This document shows, in pieces, positions 23,299 to 30,874 of a stretch of 32,387 nucleotides of DNA. Origin of the DNA: JBBKWJ01 sp037968895 (lineage in GTDB: Bacteria; Actinomycetota; Acidimicrobiia; Acidimicrobiales; SZUA-35); NCBI GenBank assembly GCA_037968895.1, contig JBBKWJ010000003.1, positions 1-32,387 of the forward strand, given 5' to 3'. Positions within the stretch are counted from its first letter, which is position 1. Each line of letters begins with the position of its first letter. Below the pieces are notes generated by a model. That model did not search any database, was not told the DNA's origin, and saw only the letters and a list, made by a program, of their open reading frames with translations. A program made the position numbers and the translations under genes.

Positions 23299-24006
23299 GT
23301 GATAGTCGCTGAGCTAGAGATTTTTCACTCGCGACCAATCGCACCCACGCGACGGATCGCTCTCGGCTCCCGCCACCTTCCCGTTGACAACGCACCGGGA
23401 GCGGGCGGCCTTCTCCTTGCTGGGATCATGGCCCACAACGCCTCAGAGATCGATCCTGACCTGCGTGAAGACCTCGTCGACGTGATGGAGCGGCTGGCGA
23501 GCGGCCACCCTGTCGTGCAGCCACGGGTCAGGCACCGCTTCCAACACGATCAGATTGGTCTCACTCGCAGTTGGCAGAGGCTTGTGTCGGTGAACGGCGA
23601 GTTGGTCTTTGACTTCGACGACGAGCGGGGCCGCCCAGTCCAACTCGCTCTCGGCGCGTTGTATGCCGCCGGACAACTCCCGGCTGAGGTTAGGGAACCG
23701 GTTTTTGAGGCACTCGCGGTTGGCCTGCTTTGGAACGGCCCGGTTGATCAGCAATTCATCTCGGCCATCATGGGTGGTCGGGCCGCCAATCTGGTTGATC
23801 TTCGGTCGTGGAATGACCCGGTTGCCTGGGCGCTGGAGATTCTCGGCCTTGAAGGCGATGCCGACGACCAGCCAAACAAGCGAACGGTTCAGAAGCGATT
23901 CCGGATCCTGCTTCGCGAAGCCCACCCCGACCACGGAGGCGAAACCGAAGAGGCCGCTGGCCGTATTTCGGAACTGACCGAAGCTCGCCGAATCCTCCAT
24001 TCGTGA
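23299..24006 (+). CDS. J-domain protein with unrecognised N-terminal region
   Basis: A 235-residue soluble protein. The last ~50 residues form a short J domain: KRTVQKRFRILLREAHPDHGGETEEAA contains helix II and the His-Pro-Asp tripeptide at 209-211, which stimulates DnaK-type ATPases. The first ~185 residues are not a known domain to me; they contain VFDFDDERGRPVQLALGALYAAGQ and RSWNDPVAWALEILGL. There is no Gly/Phe region or zinc finger, so it is not DnaJ/CbpA and has its own client. The GTG start has no Shine-Dalgarno and is 17 bases from the divergent ppk2 start; leaderless translation or a later start (ATG 23428) is possible. The stop overlaps the next gene (GTGA). Confidence 0.82.
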   Translation: MIVAELEIFHSRPIAPTRRIALGSRHLPVDNAPGAGGLLLAGIMAHNASEIDPDLREDLVDVMERLASGHPVVQPRVRHRFQHDQIGLTRSWQRLVSVNGELVFDFDDERGRPVQLALGALYAAGQLPAEVREPVFEALAVGLLWNGPVDQQFISAIMGGRAANLVDLRSWNDPVAWALEILGLEGDADDQPNKRTVQKRFRILLREAHPDHGGETEEAAGRISELTEARRILHS

Positions 24007-24581
24007 ACTTTCCGAAGGGCCTCCTGCTCTACCACGGAGCAGGTGGCAACAAGGATCATCACACGCTTGTTGCGCTTGAAGAACGGCTTGACTTGCCGGT
24101 CCGGCGGCTGAACTTCCCGTATCGTGAGAACAACCCAGGGCCTCGTCCACCAGATCGCATGCCAAAGCTAATTGAGGCCGTCGAAGCCGAGGCCGCCCGT
24201 GCTGTCGCCGACTGGAATATCGCTCCAACCGAGCTCCTCCTCGGCGGCCGCTCTCTTGGCGGGAGGGCGTGCAGCATCGCTCACGCAGAGGGGCTCCCCT
24301 GTGCCGGCTTGCTCTTGTTGAGCTATCCGCTGCACCCACCGAAGCGGCCAGACAAGCTCCGGGTCGACCACTTTCCCGCAATAACGGCCCCAGTCCTCTT
24401 GGTACACGGCTCAAAGGACCCCTTTGGTTCGCCCCGGCGAATTGGTGCGCATTTTCGAACGGTGCCGACGCCGGTGCATCGTCACTATCTTCAGGGGGCC
24501 AATCACGACCCTTCGAAGCACGACGACGAGATCGTCGATGCCGTCGCCAAGTGGCTTAGAGGGCTGCGTCGCTCGGATTGA
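24003..24581 (+). CDS. Alpha/beta hydrolase, KANL3/Tex30-like
   Basis: A 192-residue predicted serine hydrolase. LLLYHGAGGNKDHH (7-20) is the oxyanion-hole strand and loop. The nucleophile elbow is GGRSLGGR with Ser84. LLLLSYPLHPPKRPDKLR follows it, a phrase common to the KANL3/Tex30 group. The acid is Asp139 (VHGSKDPFG) and the base His168 (QGANHDPS). No signal peptide is present. It is translated from a GTG overlapping the J-domain stop. Substrate unknown; members are often dienelactone-hydrolase-like. Its 3' end overlaps the MFS gene of the other strand tail-to-tail by 26 bases. Confidence 0.88.
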   Translation: MNFPKGLLLYHGAGGNKDHHTLVALEERLDLPVRRLNFPYRENNPGPRPPDRMPKLIEAVEAEAARAVADWNIAPTELLLGGRSLGGRACSIAHAEGLPCAGLLLLSYPLHPPKRPDKLRVDHFPAITAPVLLVHGSKDPFGSPRRIGAHFRTVPTPVHRHYLQGANHDPSKHDDEIVDAVAKWLRGLRRSD

Positions 24582-26061
24582 ACTCTTCGAGCTCCCGCGA
24601 TGCTGTTTCCGGGTAGTAGAGCATGATCATTCCCACCACAAGAAGTGGGCCGATGAGGAGCAGCGTCATGGCGGGGCCAAGGCCCCCCATGCGGTCGGAG
24701 AGTCGTCCAACCATGATGAGGCCGAGGGCGCTTCCCGAGACACTGATGAGGTCAAGCCAACCGCCAACTCTGGCCCGGCTCTTGGTTGGGAACAGCTCCG
24801 TCTGATAGCCACGGAGTGCCGGGTAGGCGGCGGCGAGGAGCCAGATGCCGATCGTCGAGACGACCCACAGCATCGCGCCGGACGAACGGTAGATCATGGC
24901 GGTTGCAATCGAACCGATTCCGAGTCCAACGGCCCCAATAGTTCGCCGACCCTTTCGGTCAGCGATGATTCCCGCGAACAGCACCCCAAGGCCCGCTGGG
25001 GTTGAGATGACCATGCGGAACACTGAAATATTCGTGGCGCTGAAACCCTGTTCATCTCGTAGGTATTCGTTCTGTAACTGGGATGCAGGGGAGAGGAACA
25101 GTGCGCCGGCGAACGCCGAGAATGCGATCAGTAAGAACCGGTTCCTGCTTACCAATTCCGGCCGCTTGGTGGCCGGCGCAACCGCGTAGCGTCTTGTCTC
25201 CGGCAGCGTCTTGTGGGCCCACCAGAGCACCGGTATAAAGACAACGGGAAAGCCAAACACGGCTCGCCAGCCGTTCGGGCCGAGGTCGGCTGCGGGCAAC
25301 ACCCAAAGCACCATGCCGCCGCCGAGTGCAGAACACATTGCCATGAGCGCGGCGCTCATGGCTCGTACCTCGGCTGGCACCTCCTCGGCGGCAGCGAGGG
25401 CGATGAGGGTGAGCAGGCCAGTCGTGAAGCCTCTGGCGAGGGCTTGGGTAGCGCCGAATGCGAGCATTCCATTGGCGAATGCACCAAGCAACGTAAAGAG
25501 AATCGATGCGGCGGTGAACCCGATGATCAGTGGTTTGCGGCCAATACGATCGGCGTGCCGAATGAGGATTACCGACGCAATCACGCCAATCCTGACCGCC
25601 GCAAGAGTGTCGCCCTGCTGAGTGTCGGTTGCCCCGAACTGGGCTGAAGCAAACGTGATTGTCTGCCCGATGACCACGCCAAGGTAGCCAGCCATTATCG
25701 ACAGGATCGTCAGAGCGGCGACCAGCGTGGTGGTTGTGGTCGACACGATTTCTTTAGGCCACCACCAGCGTTGCCGAGGCGTTCGGTCGAGGTCAGCCAG
25801 CGCTCGTTTCATGAGCAGGTTCACGAGCGGTCGATAGACGGGAATGGCGAGCCGGAAGTCGGTCTGTTCGTGGACCTCGCTGATTCCGTCTGGGACTTCG
25901 TGAATCACCTGAAGTCGACGGCGGTACGACTCGAATGGGCCAGCAAGCTGGGTCCATTCACCAGCGGCGACTTCGTGCTCGGTCAACAAGTCGGATCGTG
26001 GCTGACGCAACATGGCCAGTTCAGCGGCCGTCACCAGGCGGACGGAATCGATGGTCTTCAA
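24556..26061 (-). CDS. MFS transporter with ~105-residue cytoplasmic N-terminal extension
   Basis: A 501-residue membrane transporter with about 12 spans beginning near residue 108. The loop after the second span has HADRIGRKPLI, and the matching loop in the second half has GIIADRKGRRTIG, the two MFS motif A copies. LPETRRYAV resembles the central PET-type motif of sugar and metabolite porters, repeated as YYPETASRELEEFN at the C-terminus. The N-terminus before span 1 is long, charged and soluble (RQPRSDLLTEHEVAAGEWTQ, then SYRRRLQVIHEVPDGISEVHEQ), unlike most MFS proteins. The TTG start overlaps the TGA of the small membrane protein upstream (TTGA), implying coupling. Substrate unknown. The overlap with the hydrolase gene is 26 bases at the 3' ends. 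Confidence 0.85.
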   Translation of the reverse strand: MKTIDSVRLVTAAELAMLRQPRSDLLTEHEVAAGEWTQLAGPFESYRRRLQVIHEVPDGISEVHEQTDFRLAIPVYRPLVNLLMKRALADLDRTPRQRWWWPKEIVSTTTTTLVAALTILSIMAGYLGVVIGQTITFASAQFGATDTQQGDTLAAVRIGVIASVILIRHADRIGRKPLIIGFTAASILFTLLGAFANGMLAFGATQALARGFTTGLLTLIALAAAEEVPAEVRAMSAALMAMCSALGGGMVLWVLPAADLGPNGWRAVFGFPVVFIPVLWWAHKTLPETRRYAVAPATKRPELVSRNRFLLIAFSAFAGALFLSPASQLQNEYLRDEQGFSATNISVFRMVISTPAGLGVLFAGIIADRKGRRTIGAVGLGIGSIATAMIYRSSGAMLWVVSTIGIWLLAAAYPALRGYQTELFPTKSRARVGGWLDLISVSGSALGLIMVGRLSDRMGGLGPAMTLLLIGPLLVVGMIMLYYPETASRELEEFNPSDAAL

Positions 26062-26240
26062 GGTTCAGACGTTGTCGAATCAGCGGCGTTGGCCGCTTCC
26101 GCATCGCGAAGTCTTTGGTTGACTCGACGGTTTGCGAGCAGCAGAAGACCCCCAAGAAACACCACAGGAATGGCGATCAGCGCGAACTCGTCCCAGCCGC
26201 CCTGGTGGGCGAGAAGCGTAGAAAGTAGGAGGCCATTCAT
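26058..26240 (-). CDS. Small single-span membrane protein
   Basis: A 60-residue protein with one hydrophobic segment, ALIAIPVVFLGGLLLLA (about residues 20-36), flanked by an N-terminal part containing HQGGWDE and a basic-then-acidic C-terminal tail (NRRVNQRLRDAEAANAADSTTSEP). It could be a membrane-anchored partner. The stop overlaps the TTG start of the MFS gene (TTGA), so the two are probably translated together, which is the best support that it is real. I do not recognise a family. The Shine-Dalgarno is weak. Confidence 0.6.
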   Translation of the reverse strand: MNGLLLSTLLAHQGGWDEFALIAIPVVFLGGLLLLANRRVNQRLRDAEAANAADSTTSEP

Positions 26241-26398
26241 GACTGCTGCAGCCTAGCGGCGTAATTGCTCCTGCTCTGATCGCAGCGCTGAACGCCCCAT
26301 CGAACGTCACGGGCAGCTGGCCCCACAAAAGTTTCGTTTCGCGACGAAGTGTTGCACACTAAGAGCCGCAGGTTTACTGACCAGGGGATCATTCGGGG
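26241..26398. promoter_or_regulatory. Divergent promoter region (small membrane protein / meaB)
   Basis: This 158-base gap separates divergent starts and must hold both promoters. On the plus strand TTGCAC (26352-26357) and TTTACT (26373-26378) are 15 bases apart, a weak promoter-like pair before meaB. A GGGG-rich stretch (26384-26398) directly precedes the meaB ATG and may act as its ribosome site. No gene-like frame is visible here. Confidence 0.3.
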
Positions 26399-27340
26399 AT
26401 GGCGCAAACAACGAGTGACGTTCTGGCCGAAGCGAAGGCAGGCAACCGTCGTGCGCTTGCTCGGCTGCTCACCCTGGTCGAACGGGGTGGCGAAGAGGCT
26501 CGCCAGATAAGTGCTGAGGTGTTCAGCGCAGCCAAGGGCTGGACGTATGGCATTACGGGCGCCCCTGGAGCAGGGAAATCAACCCTGACGGCGGCACTCG
26601 TCGCCGAGATGCGGAAATCGACCCGTTCTGTTGCCGTCGTTGCCGTTGACCCTTCATCGCCATTCTCGGGCGGGGCTATTCTGGGCGATCGAGTCCGTAT
26701 GCAAGCGCACACGCTTGACGAGGGTGTCTATATCCGATCGATGGCCACCCGCGGTCACCTCGGCGGCCTTACGGTCGCTGTGCCAGACAGTATTCGTTTA
26801 CTCCAGGCCTGTGGCTACGAAGAAACGATCATCGAGACGGTTGGCGTGGGTCAGGTCGAGGTCGAGATTGCTTCAGAGGCGGACACCACGGTGGTGGTTG
26901 TCAACCCAGGTTGGGGCGACGCCGTCCAAGCGAGCAAGGCTGGCTTGATGGAGATCGCCGACGTCTTCGTCGTAAACAAGGCGGATCGGGTCGGGGCAAA
27001 GAGCACAATCCACGATCTCGAAAACATGCTCGCCTTAGCTGGCGAGCGTGAGTGGTCGCCGCCGATTATCTCGTGCATCGCAACCGATGGCACTGGGGTG
27101 AGGGCTGTCCGCGAGGCCATCGAAGCCCATCGAGCGGCCACTCATGGAAGTGCGAGCCATCATAAGCGACGAGTTGATCGTCTAGAACGTGAGACGAGGC
27201 GGATAGTCGAAGGCTCAGCCAAGCGTCGACTTGAGACCGTCGTTGCCGGACCTGCGGGGCAACAACTGCTGGCCAAGTTGTACGCGGGTGACATAGACCC
27301 GTGGGCCGCCGCCGACCAGTTGCGCCAGCTCGATAAATAG
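26399..27340 (+). CDS. meaB: MeaB-type GTPase (methylmalonyl-CoA mutase chaperone)
   Basis: A G3E-family GTPase that protects and loads B12-dependent acyl-CoA mutases. It has 313 residues. The P-loop is GAPGAGKST (54-62). AVDPSSPFSGGAILGDRVRM (82-101) is the family hallmark. ETVGVGQVEVEIASEAD (146-162) is the switch/base III part, and NKAD (193-196) reads guanine. The C-terminal helices (RRVDRLERETRRIVEG) form the dimer arm. No mutase subunit lies in the window, although meaB often sits next to one. The gene is divergent from the small membrane protein and convergent with mscL. Confidence 0.93.
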   Translation: MAQTTSDVLAEAKAGNRRALARLLTLVERGGEEARQISAEVFSAAKGWTYGITGAPGAGKSTLTAALVAEMRKSTRSVAVVAVDPSSPFSGGAILGDRVRMQAHTLDEGVYIRSMATRGHLGGLTVAVPDSIRLLQACGYEETIIETVGVGQVEVEIASEADTTVVVVNPGWGDAVQASKAGLMEIADVFVVNKADRVGAKSTIHDLENMLALAGEREWSPPIISCIATDGTGVRAVREAIEAHRAATHGSASHHKRRVDRLERETRRIVEGSAKRRLETVVAGPAGQQLLAKLYAGDIDPWAAADQLRQLDK

Positions 27341-27390
27341 ACCTTTACGGGCACGTCTTTTCAGAGTGGAAGCCGTGCGAAAACGCGAAA

Positions 27391-27422
27391 CGGCGGCACA
27401 AGCGAGATCGCCTGCGCCGCCG
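27391..27422 (-). terminator. Terminator between meaB and mscL
   Basis: CGGCGGC (27391-27397) pairs with GCCGCCG (27416-27422), and inside GCGA (27402-27405) faces TCGC (27408-27411). Read on the minus strand, the stem is followed by TTTCGCGTTTTCGC, so it is best as the mscL terminator. It may also stop meaB transcripts. Confidence 0.6.
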
Positions 27423-27452
27423 ATTGGCTACGTTCTAAGTGAGGGGCGAGCC

Positions 27453-27809
27453 TTACTTCTTGAGCGAGTCGCGGATCTCCATGAGGAGATCGTTGTCGCT
27501 TGGTCCTGCGTCTTCTTCGACTGGCTTGGCCATTGCGTTGTAGGCCTTGACCAGGAGGAAGATGACAAACCCGATGATCACGAAGGTGATGATGGTGTTG
27601 ATCCATGCGCCAACGTAGACCCGGGAATCACCCAGGTTGAAGCCGATGCTACTGAAGTCGGGCTGGCCGAAGATTGCGGCAATGATCGGCATAAGAATGA
27701 ATGTGACGAGTCCGTCGACGACGGGGATGAACGCCAATGCCATGATGAGGCCGACTGCAACCTCGAACACGCCACCCTTGTTGATGAAATCTTTGAATTC
27801 TTGAATCAT
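27453..27809 (-). CDS. mscL: Large-conductance mechanosensitive channel
   Basis: Opens under membrane tension to release solutes during osmotic downshock. It has 118 residues. The N-terminal amphipathic helix MIQEFKDFINKGGVFEVAVGLIMALAF leads into the first span (VGLIMALAFIPVVDGLVTF), which lines the pore. The variable periplasmic loop is SSIGFNLGDSRVY. The second span is INTIITFVIIGFVIFLLVKAYN. The C-terminal bundle is EEDAGPSDNDLLMEIRDSLKK. The Shine-Dalgarno AAGGAGA precedes the ATG. The order and length match the family well. Confidence 0.96.
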   Translation of the reverse strand: MIQEFKDFINKGGVFEVAVGLIMALAFIPVVDGLVTFILMPIIAAIFGQPDFSSIGFNLGDSRVYVGAWINTIITFVIIGFVIFLLVKAYNAMAKPVEEDAGPSDNDLLMEIRDSLKK

Positions 27810-27952
27810 AAATATCTCCTTGGTTTCTCCACCTGACGTTCAACTGTGCCAGTAAGTCGCGGCTAATGCGCGGATTCTTTTTGGCGGATTTGTGCTAAGG
27901 GGGCTTCTGGCAGGTCACGGCGTTGGCTAAACACGTGGCCGCCGATGATATG

Positions 27953-28681
27953 TCACTTGAGGCGGCGATAGATCGAGATGTGCTTCGGCGCTGACGCGGA
28001 GAATTCGCTTCGATCCCAGTCGGCGAATCGGTCAGCAAGCGAGAGTCCTGCCGTTGTCGCCATCTCGTCGAGTTGAAGCGGCGTCGCCCAACGAAGCGCC
28101 CATGGCCGGAGCTTGATTCCCGCCTCGCTGATTTGGATGTGCTGGCCCGAGATGGTCTGTTCCTCTTGGCGGAGCAAGGTCGCGCTGAGCACGACCTCGT
28201 CAACCGACATTCGGGAGACGCCTACTGACGACTGCGGACCGTCGCCAAGATCGGAGCCAGTGATGGCCTCAACAACGAACGCTCCACCGGGAGCCAGCAG
28301 TTTTGCAGTTTGACTGAACACTTGCTGTTGTTCGTCACGCGAGGTGAGGTTGAAGAGTGTGTTGAATGCGCACAGCGCCCCGCCGAACGAGCCCGTGAGC
28401 GGGAGCGAAGCCATGTCGGCCTCAATGAGGTGCAGGTTGGCGTGAGTTTGACAGCGGTCGAGCATCGCCCTTGACGCGTCTATTCCAATAACCGATCGGC
28501 CGAGAGTGAGGAGCGGAGTTGCCAAACGGCCGCTACCAACCCCCAGCTCGAGTATGGGCCCCGTGGCCGATTCGGCGTCGACGAGCGCCGCTGTCGCATT
28601 GGCATCGCTCACGTCGTGATACCAGTCGTCGTAGACGTCGGCAAAGGCGTCTCCGTATGTACTGGGGCGATGTCCATCCAT
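27953..28681 (-). CDS. Class I SAM-dependent methyltransferase
   Basis: A 242-residue predicted methyltransferase. It opens with YGDAFADVYDDWYHDV, common in UbiE-like enzymes. Motif I, the SAM-binding loop, is ILELGVGSGRLA (43-54). VIGIDASRAMLDRC supplies the acidic residue that holds the ribose. The post-motif part includes ADMASLPLTGSFGGALCAFNTLFNL and LLAPGGAFVVEAI. The C-terminal half is less conserved and may choose the substrate, which is unknown. The ATG is 43 bases from the start of the divergent cysteine desulfurase gene. No strong Shine-Dalgarno is visible. Confidence 0.87.
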   Translation of the reverse strand: MDGHRPSTYGDAFADVYDDWYHDVSDANATAALVDAESATGPILELGVGSGRLATPLLTLGRSVIGIDASRAMLDRCQTHANLHLIEADMASLPLTGSFGGALCAFNTLFNLTSRDEQQQVFSQTAKLLAPGGAFVVEAITGSDLGDGPQSSVGVSRMSVDEVVLSATLLRQEEQTISGQHIQISEAGIKLRPWALRWATPLQLDEMATTAGLSLADRFADWDRSEFSASAPKHISIYRRLK

Positions 28682-28724
28682 GCGTTGTTACTAGCAGCAA
28701 TTCTTGCAGTTAGCCTTTCCCCCT

Positions 28725-29843
28725 ATGACGCACTACCTCGATCACGCTGCGAGCACGCCCATGAGGGCTGCCGCCATTGATGAGATGGCGCGCGTCATGC
28801 GTGAGGAGCATGGCAATCCGTCGGGCAGTCATCGGGTTGCTCGAGCCGCAAATCGAATTGTCGACGAGGCGCGCGAGGCGATCGGTGAACTGTTGGGGGT
28901 TCTCCCCGGCGACGTCATTTTCACCTCCGGTGGAACCGAGGCCGACAACCTCGCTATCGGTGGGGTTGGCGGAGCAGTTGTCTGTTCTGCTGTTGAGCAT
29001 CCGGCGGTCCTCGCCGCAGCCGAGCACCTTGGCGGTCGAATCGTCGGAGTTCAAACAAATGGCGTTGTTGACGAGGCGGGCCTCGTCGACGCTCTCGACG
29101 AGCACACCTCGCTCGTGTCTCTCATGCTGGTCAATAACGAGACCGGCATCATCCAGCCACTAGCTGAGCTCGCTGCCATCATCCGCAAGCAGGCGCCAAA
29201 GGCACGGCTTCACACCGATGCTGTCCAGGCTGCAGCCTGGCTCGACCTATCCGTAGAGGCGGCGGCGGCTGATCTCATTTCGATCTCGGGCCACAAATTT
29301 GGTGGTCCGAAGGGAGTCGGGGCGCTTGGAATCAGAGGCAACGTGAAGCTCGACGCCCAGAGCCGGGGCGGTAGCCAAGAGCGAGATCGTCGGGGCGGCA
29401 CCCACAACGTGGCAGGTATCGCCGGACTAAAGGTCGCTGCTATCGAGCTCATGGCCGAGCGCGAGGCCGAGGCCGTTCGCATCGGTCGGCTAAGGGACCG
29501 CTTGCTTGATGGCCTACTTGCCGCGGTCCCGGGCTGCACCGAAACTGGAGAGCGGCAGCTCAAGACTCCGAACATTGCCCACGTATGCTTTGACGATGTC
29601 GAGAGTGAAGCCCTGCTTTTTTTGCTTGAGCGGGCCGACATCATGGCGACGGCTGCGTCGTCATGCGCAAGCGGGGCCATAGAACCATCCCACGTGCTTG
29701 CTGCGATGGGAGTGCCCCGTAGCCGAGCCCTCGGTTCTCTTCGCCTTTCGCTTGGACGTACAAGCACTGACGCCGACGTCGACGCGGCACTAGTTGCGGT
29801 GCCCGCTGCAATCTCCCAACTCCGATCGAGAGGCTCGCTATGA
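28725..29843 (+). CDS. Cysteine desulfurase (IscS/NifS family)
   Basis: PLP enzyme that removes sulfur from cysteine and carries it as a persulfide. I chose the ATG at 28725 (372 residues, MTHYLDHAASTP) because it gives the family's usual N-terminus; a TTG at 28704 would add seven residues. There is no Shine-Dalgarno, so it may be leaderless. TSGGTEADNLAI (68-79) binds PLP. Lys191 (SISGHKFGGPKG) is the PLP lysine, and Cys314 (SSCASG) the sulfur-carrying cysteine. The stop overlaps mnmA (ATGA). In B. subtilis a dedicated desulfurase (YrvO) next to mnmA feeds MnmA directly; this pairing suggests the same job. Confidence 0.94.
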   Translation: MTHYLDHAASTPMRAAAIDEMARVMREEHGNPSGSHRVARAANRIVDEAREAIGELLGVLPGDVIFTSGGTEADNLAIGGVGGAVVCSAVEHPAVLAAAEHLGGRIVGVQTNGVVDEAGLVDALDEHTSLVSLMLVNNETGIIQPLAELAAIIRKQAPKARLHTDAVQAAAWLDLSVEAAAADLISISGHKFGGPKGVGALGIRGNVKLDAQSRGGSQERDRRGGTHNVAGIAGLKVAAIELMAEREAEAVRIGRLRDRLLDGLLAAVPGCTETGERQLKTPNIAHVCFDDVESEALLFLLERADIMATAASSCASGAIEPSHVLAAMGVPRSRALGSLRLSLGRTSTDADVDAALVAVPAAISQLRSRGSL

Positions 29844-30874
29844 GCGCCACCGAAGTTCTTGTTGCCTTGTCCGGTGGTGTCGACTCCTCCGTAGCTGCGG
29901 CCCTGCTTGTCCAAGAGGGCTACAAAGTCACAGGTGTGACGCTGAAGCTATGGGGTGGCGAGAGCGACACCGGGTGTTGTTCAGTCTCCGATGTCGACGA
30001 TGCTCGCCGGGTTGCCGACTCGCTTGACATCGAGCACCACGTATTCAACTTTGGCGACGACTTCAACGAGCATGTTGTCGACCCGTTTGTCGAGGCATAC
30101 AACACCGGTCGCACGCCAAATCCGTGCATCGAGTGCAATCGCCACATCAAATTCGATCGACTCCTGCGCCGAGCCGACGCGCTTGGTTTCGAACTCATTG
30201 CGACCGGACACCACGCTCGGATTACCGAGACCGGCGGTGTGTATCGCATGGCCAGGGGCGCCGACGCCGCGAAAGACCAGTCATATGTGCTCCATATGCT
30301 CGGTCAGAATCAACTCCGTCGCCTGTTGTTGCCAGTCGGATCGATGACGAAGGACCGGGTCCGCGAGATTGCGAACGACATCGGCCTTCGGGTCGCCAAC
30401 AAGCCTGATTCCCAAGACATCTGTTTCATTTCCCGAGCCGGCGGCAAGGAAGTGTTTCTCGGCGATCGAATCAAGCTAAAGCCAGCGACCATTGTCGACC
30501 AAGCAGGCGAGACCGTCGGCACCGCCCCGGCGGTGCAGCTGGTCACCATCGGCCAGCGGAAGGGTATCGGCCTTGCCGGCAACGATTCGCGACGCTATGT
30601 GACCGACATCAATCACAAAGACGCGATCATTACTGTCGGACCACGAGAAGATCTACTCGTCGATGTGGTTCCACTTGAGACGCTTGAGTGGTCGCATGAG
30701 CCCGTCCAGGGGCCCGTCATGGTTCAGTTCTCTGCCCACGGCGCGGTGCTCCCGGCAACGGTGACGGATGGCGTTGTGAGATGGGACGAGCCGCAGCGCA
30801 AGGTGGCAGCAGGACAATCGGTTGTGCTGTTCATCGGCGATGAGGTCGTCGGCGGGGGAATCGCGGGTGACTGA
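29840..30874 (+). CDS. mnmA: tRNA-specific 2-thiouridylase MnmA
   Basis: Adds sulfur to uridine 34 of Lys, Glu and Gln tRNAs. It has 344 residues. The ATP pyrophosphatase loop is SGGVDSS (11-17). The sulfur-handling cysteine is Cys99 in NPCIECNRHIKF (E. coli Cys102 equivalent, from memory), partnered by Cys195 in DSQDICFI. GHHAR (123-127) and DQSYVL (146-151) are further family blocks. The C-terminal barrel includes TIGQRKGIG. The ATG overlaps the desulfurase stop, and the 3' end overlaps the tsaC start, so all three are one operon. Confidence 0.96.
   Translation: MSATEVLVALSGGVDSSVAAALLVQEGYKVTGVTLKLWGGESDTGCCSVSDVDDARRVADSLDIEHHVFNFGDDFNEHVVDPFVEAYNTGRTPNPCIECNRHIKFDRLLRRADALGFELIATGHHARITETGGVYRMARGADAAKDQSYVLHMLGQNQLRRLLLPVGSMTKDRVREIANDIGLRVANKPDSQDICFISRAGGKEVFLGDRIKLKPATIVDQAGETVGTAPAVQLVTIGQRKGIGLAGNDSRRYVTDINHKDAIITVGPREDLLVDVVPLETLEWSHEPVQGPVMVQFSAHGAVLPATVTDGVVRWDEPQRKVAAGQSVVLFIGDEVVGGGIAGD

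Noticed and set aside
23443..24414. A 323-codon minus-strand open frame opposite the J-domain and hydrolase genes
   Set aside because: The opposite strand encodes an HPD motif and a full Ser-Asp-His triad; this frame is Arg/Gly-rich without recognisable motifs.
27918..27944. CGGCG/CGCCG stem after the methyltransferase stop as a terminator
   Set aside because: Only five pairs around a 17-base loop and no T-run; too weak to call.
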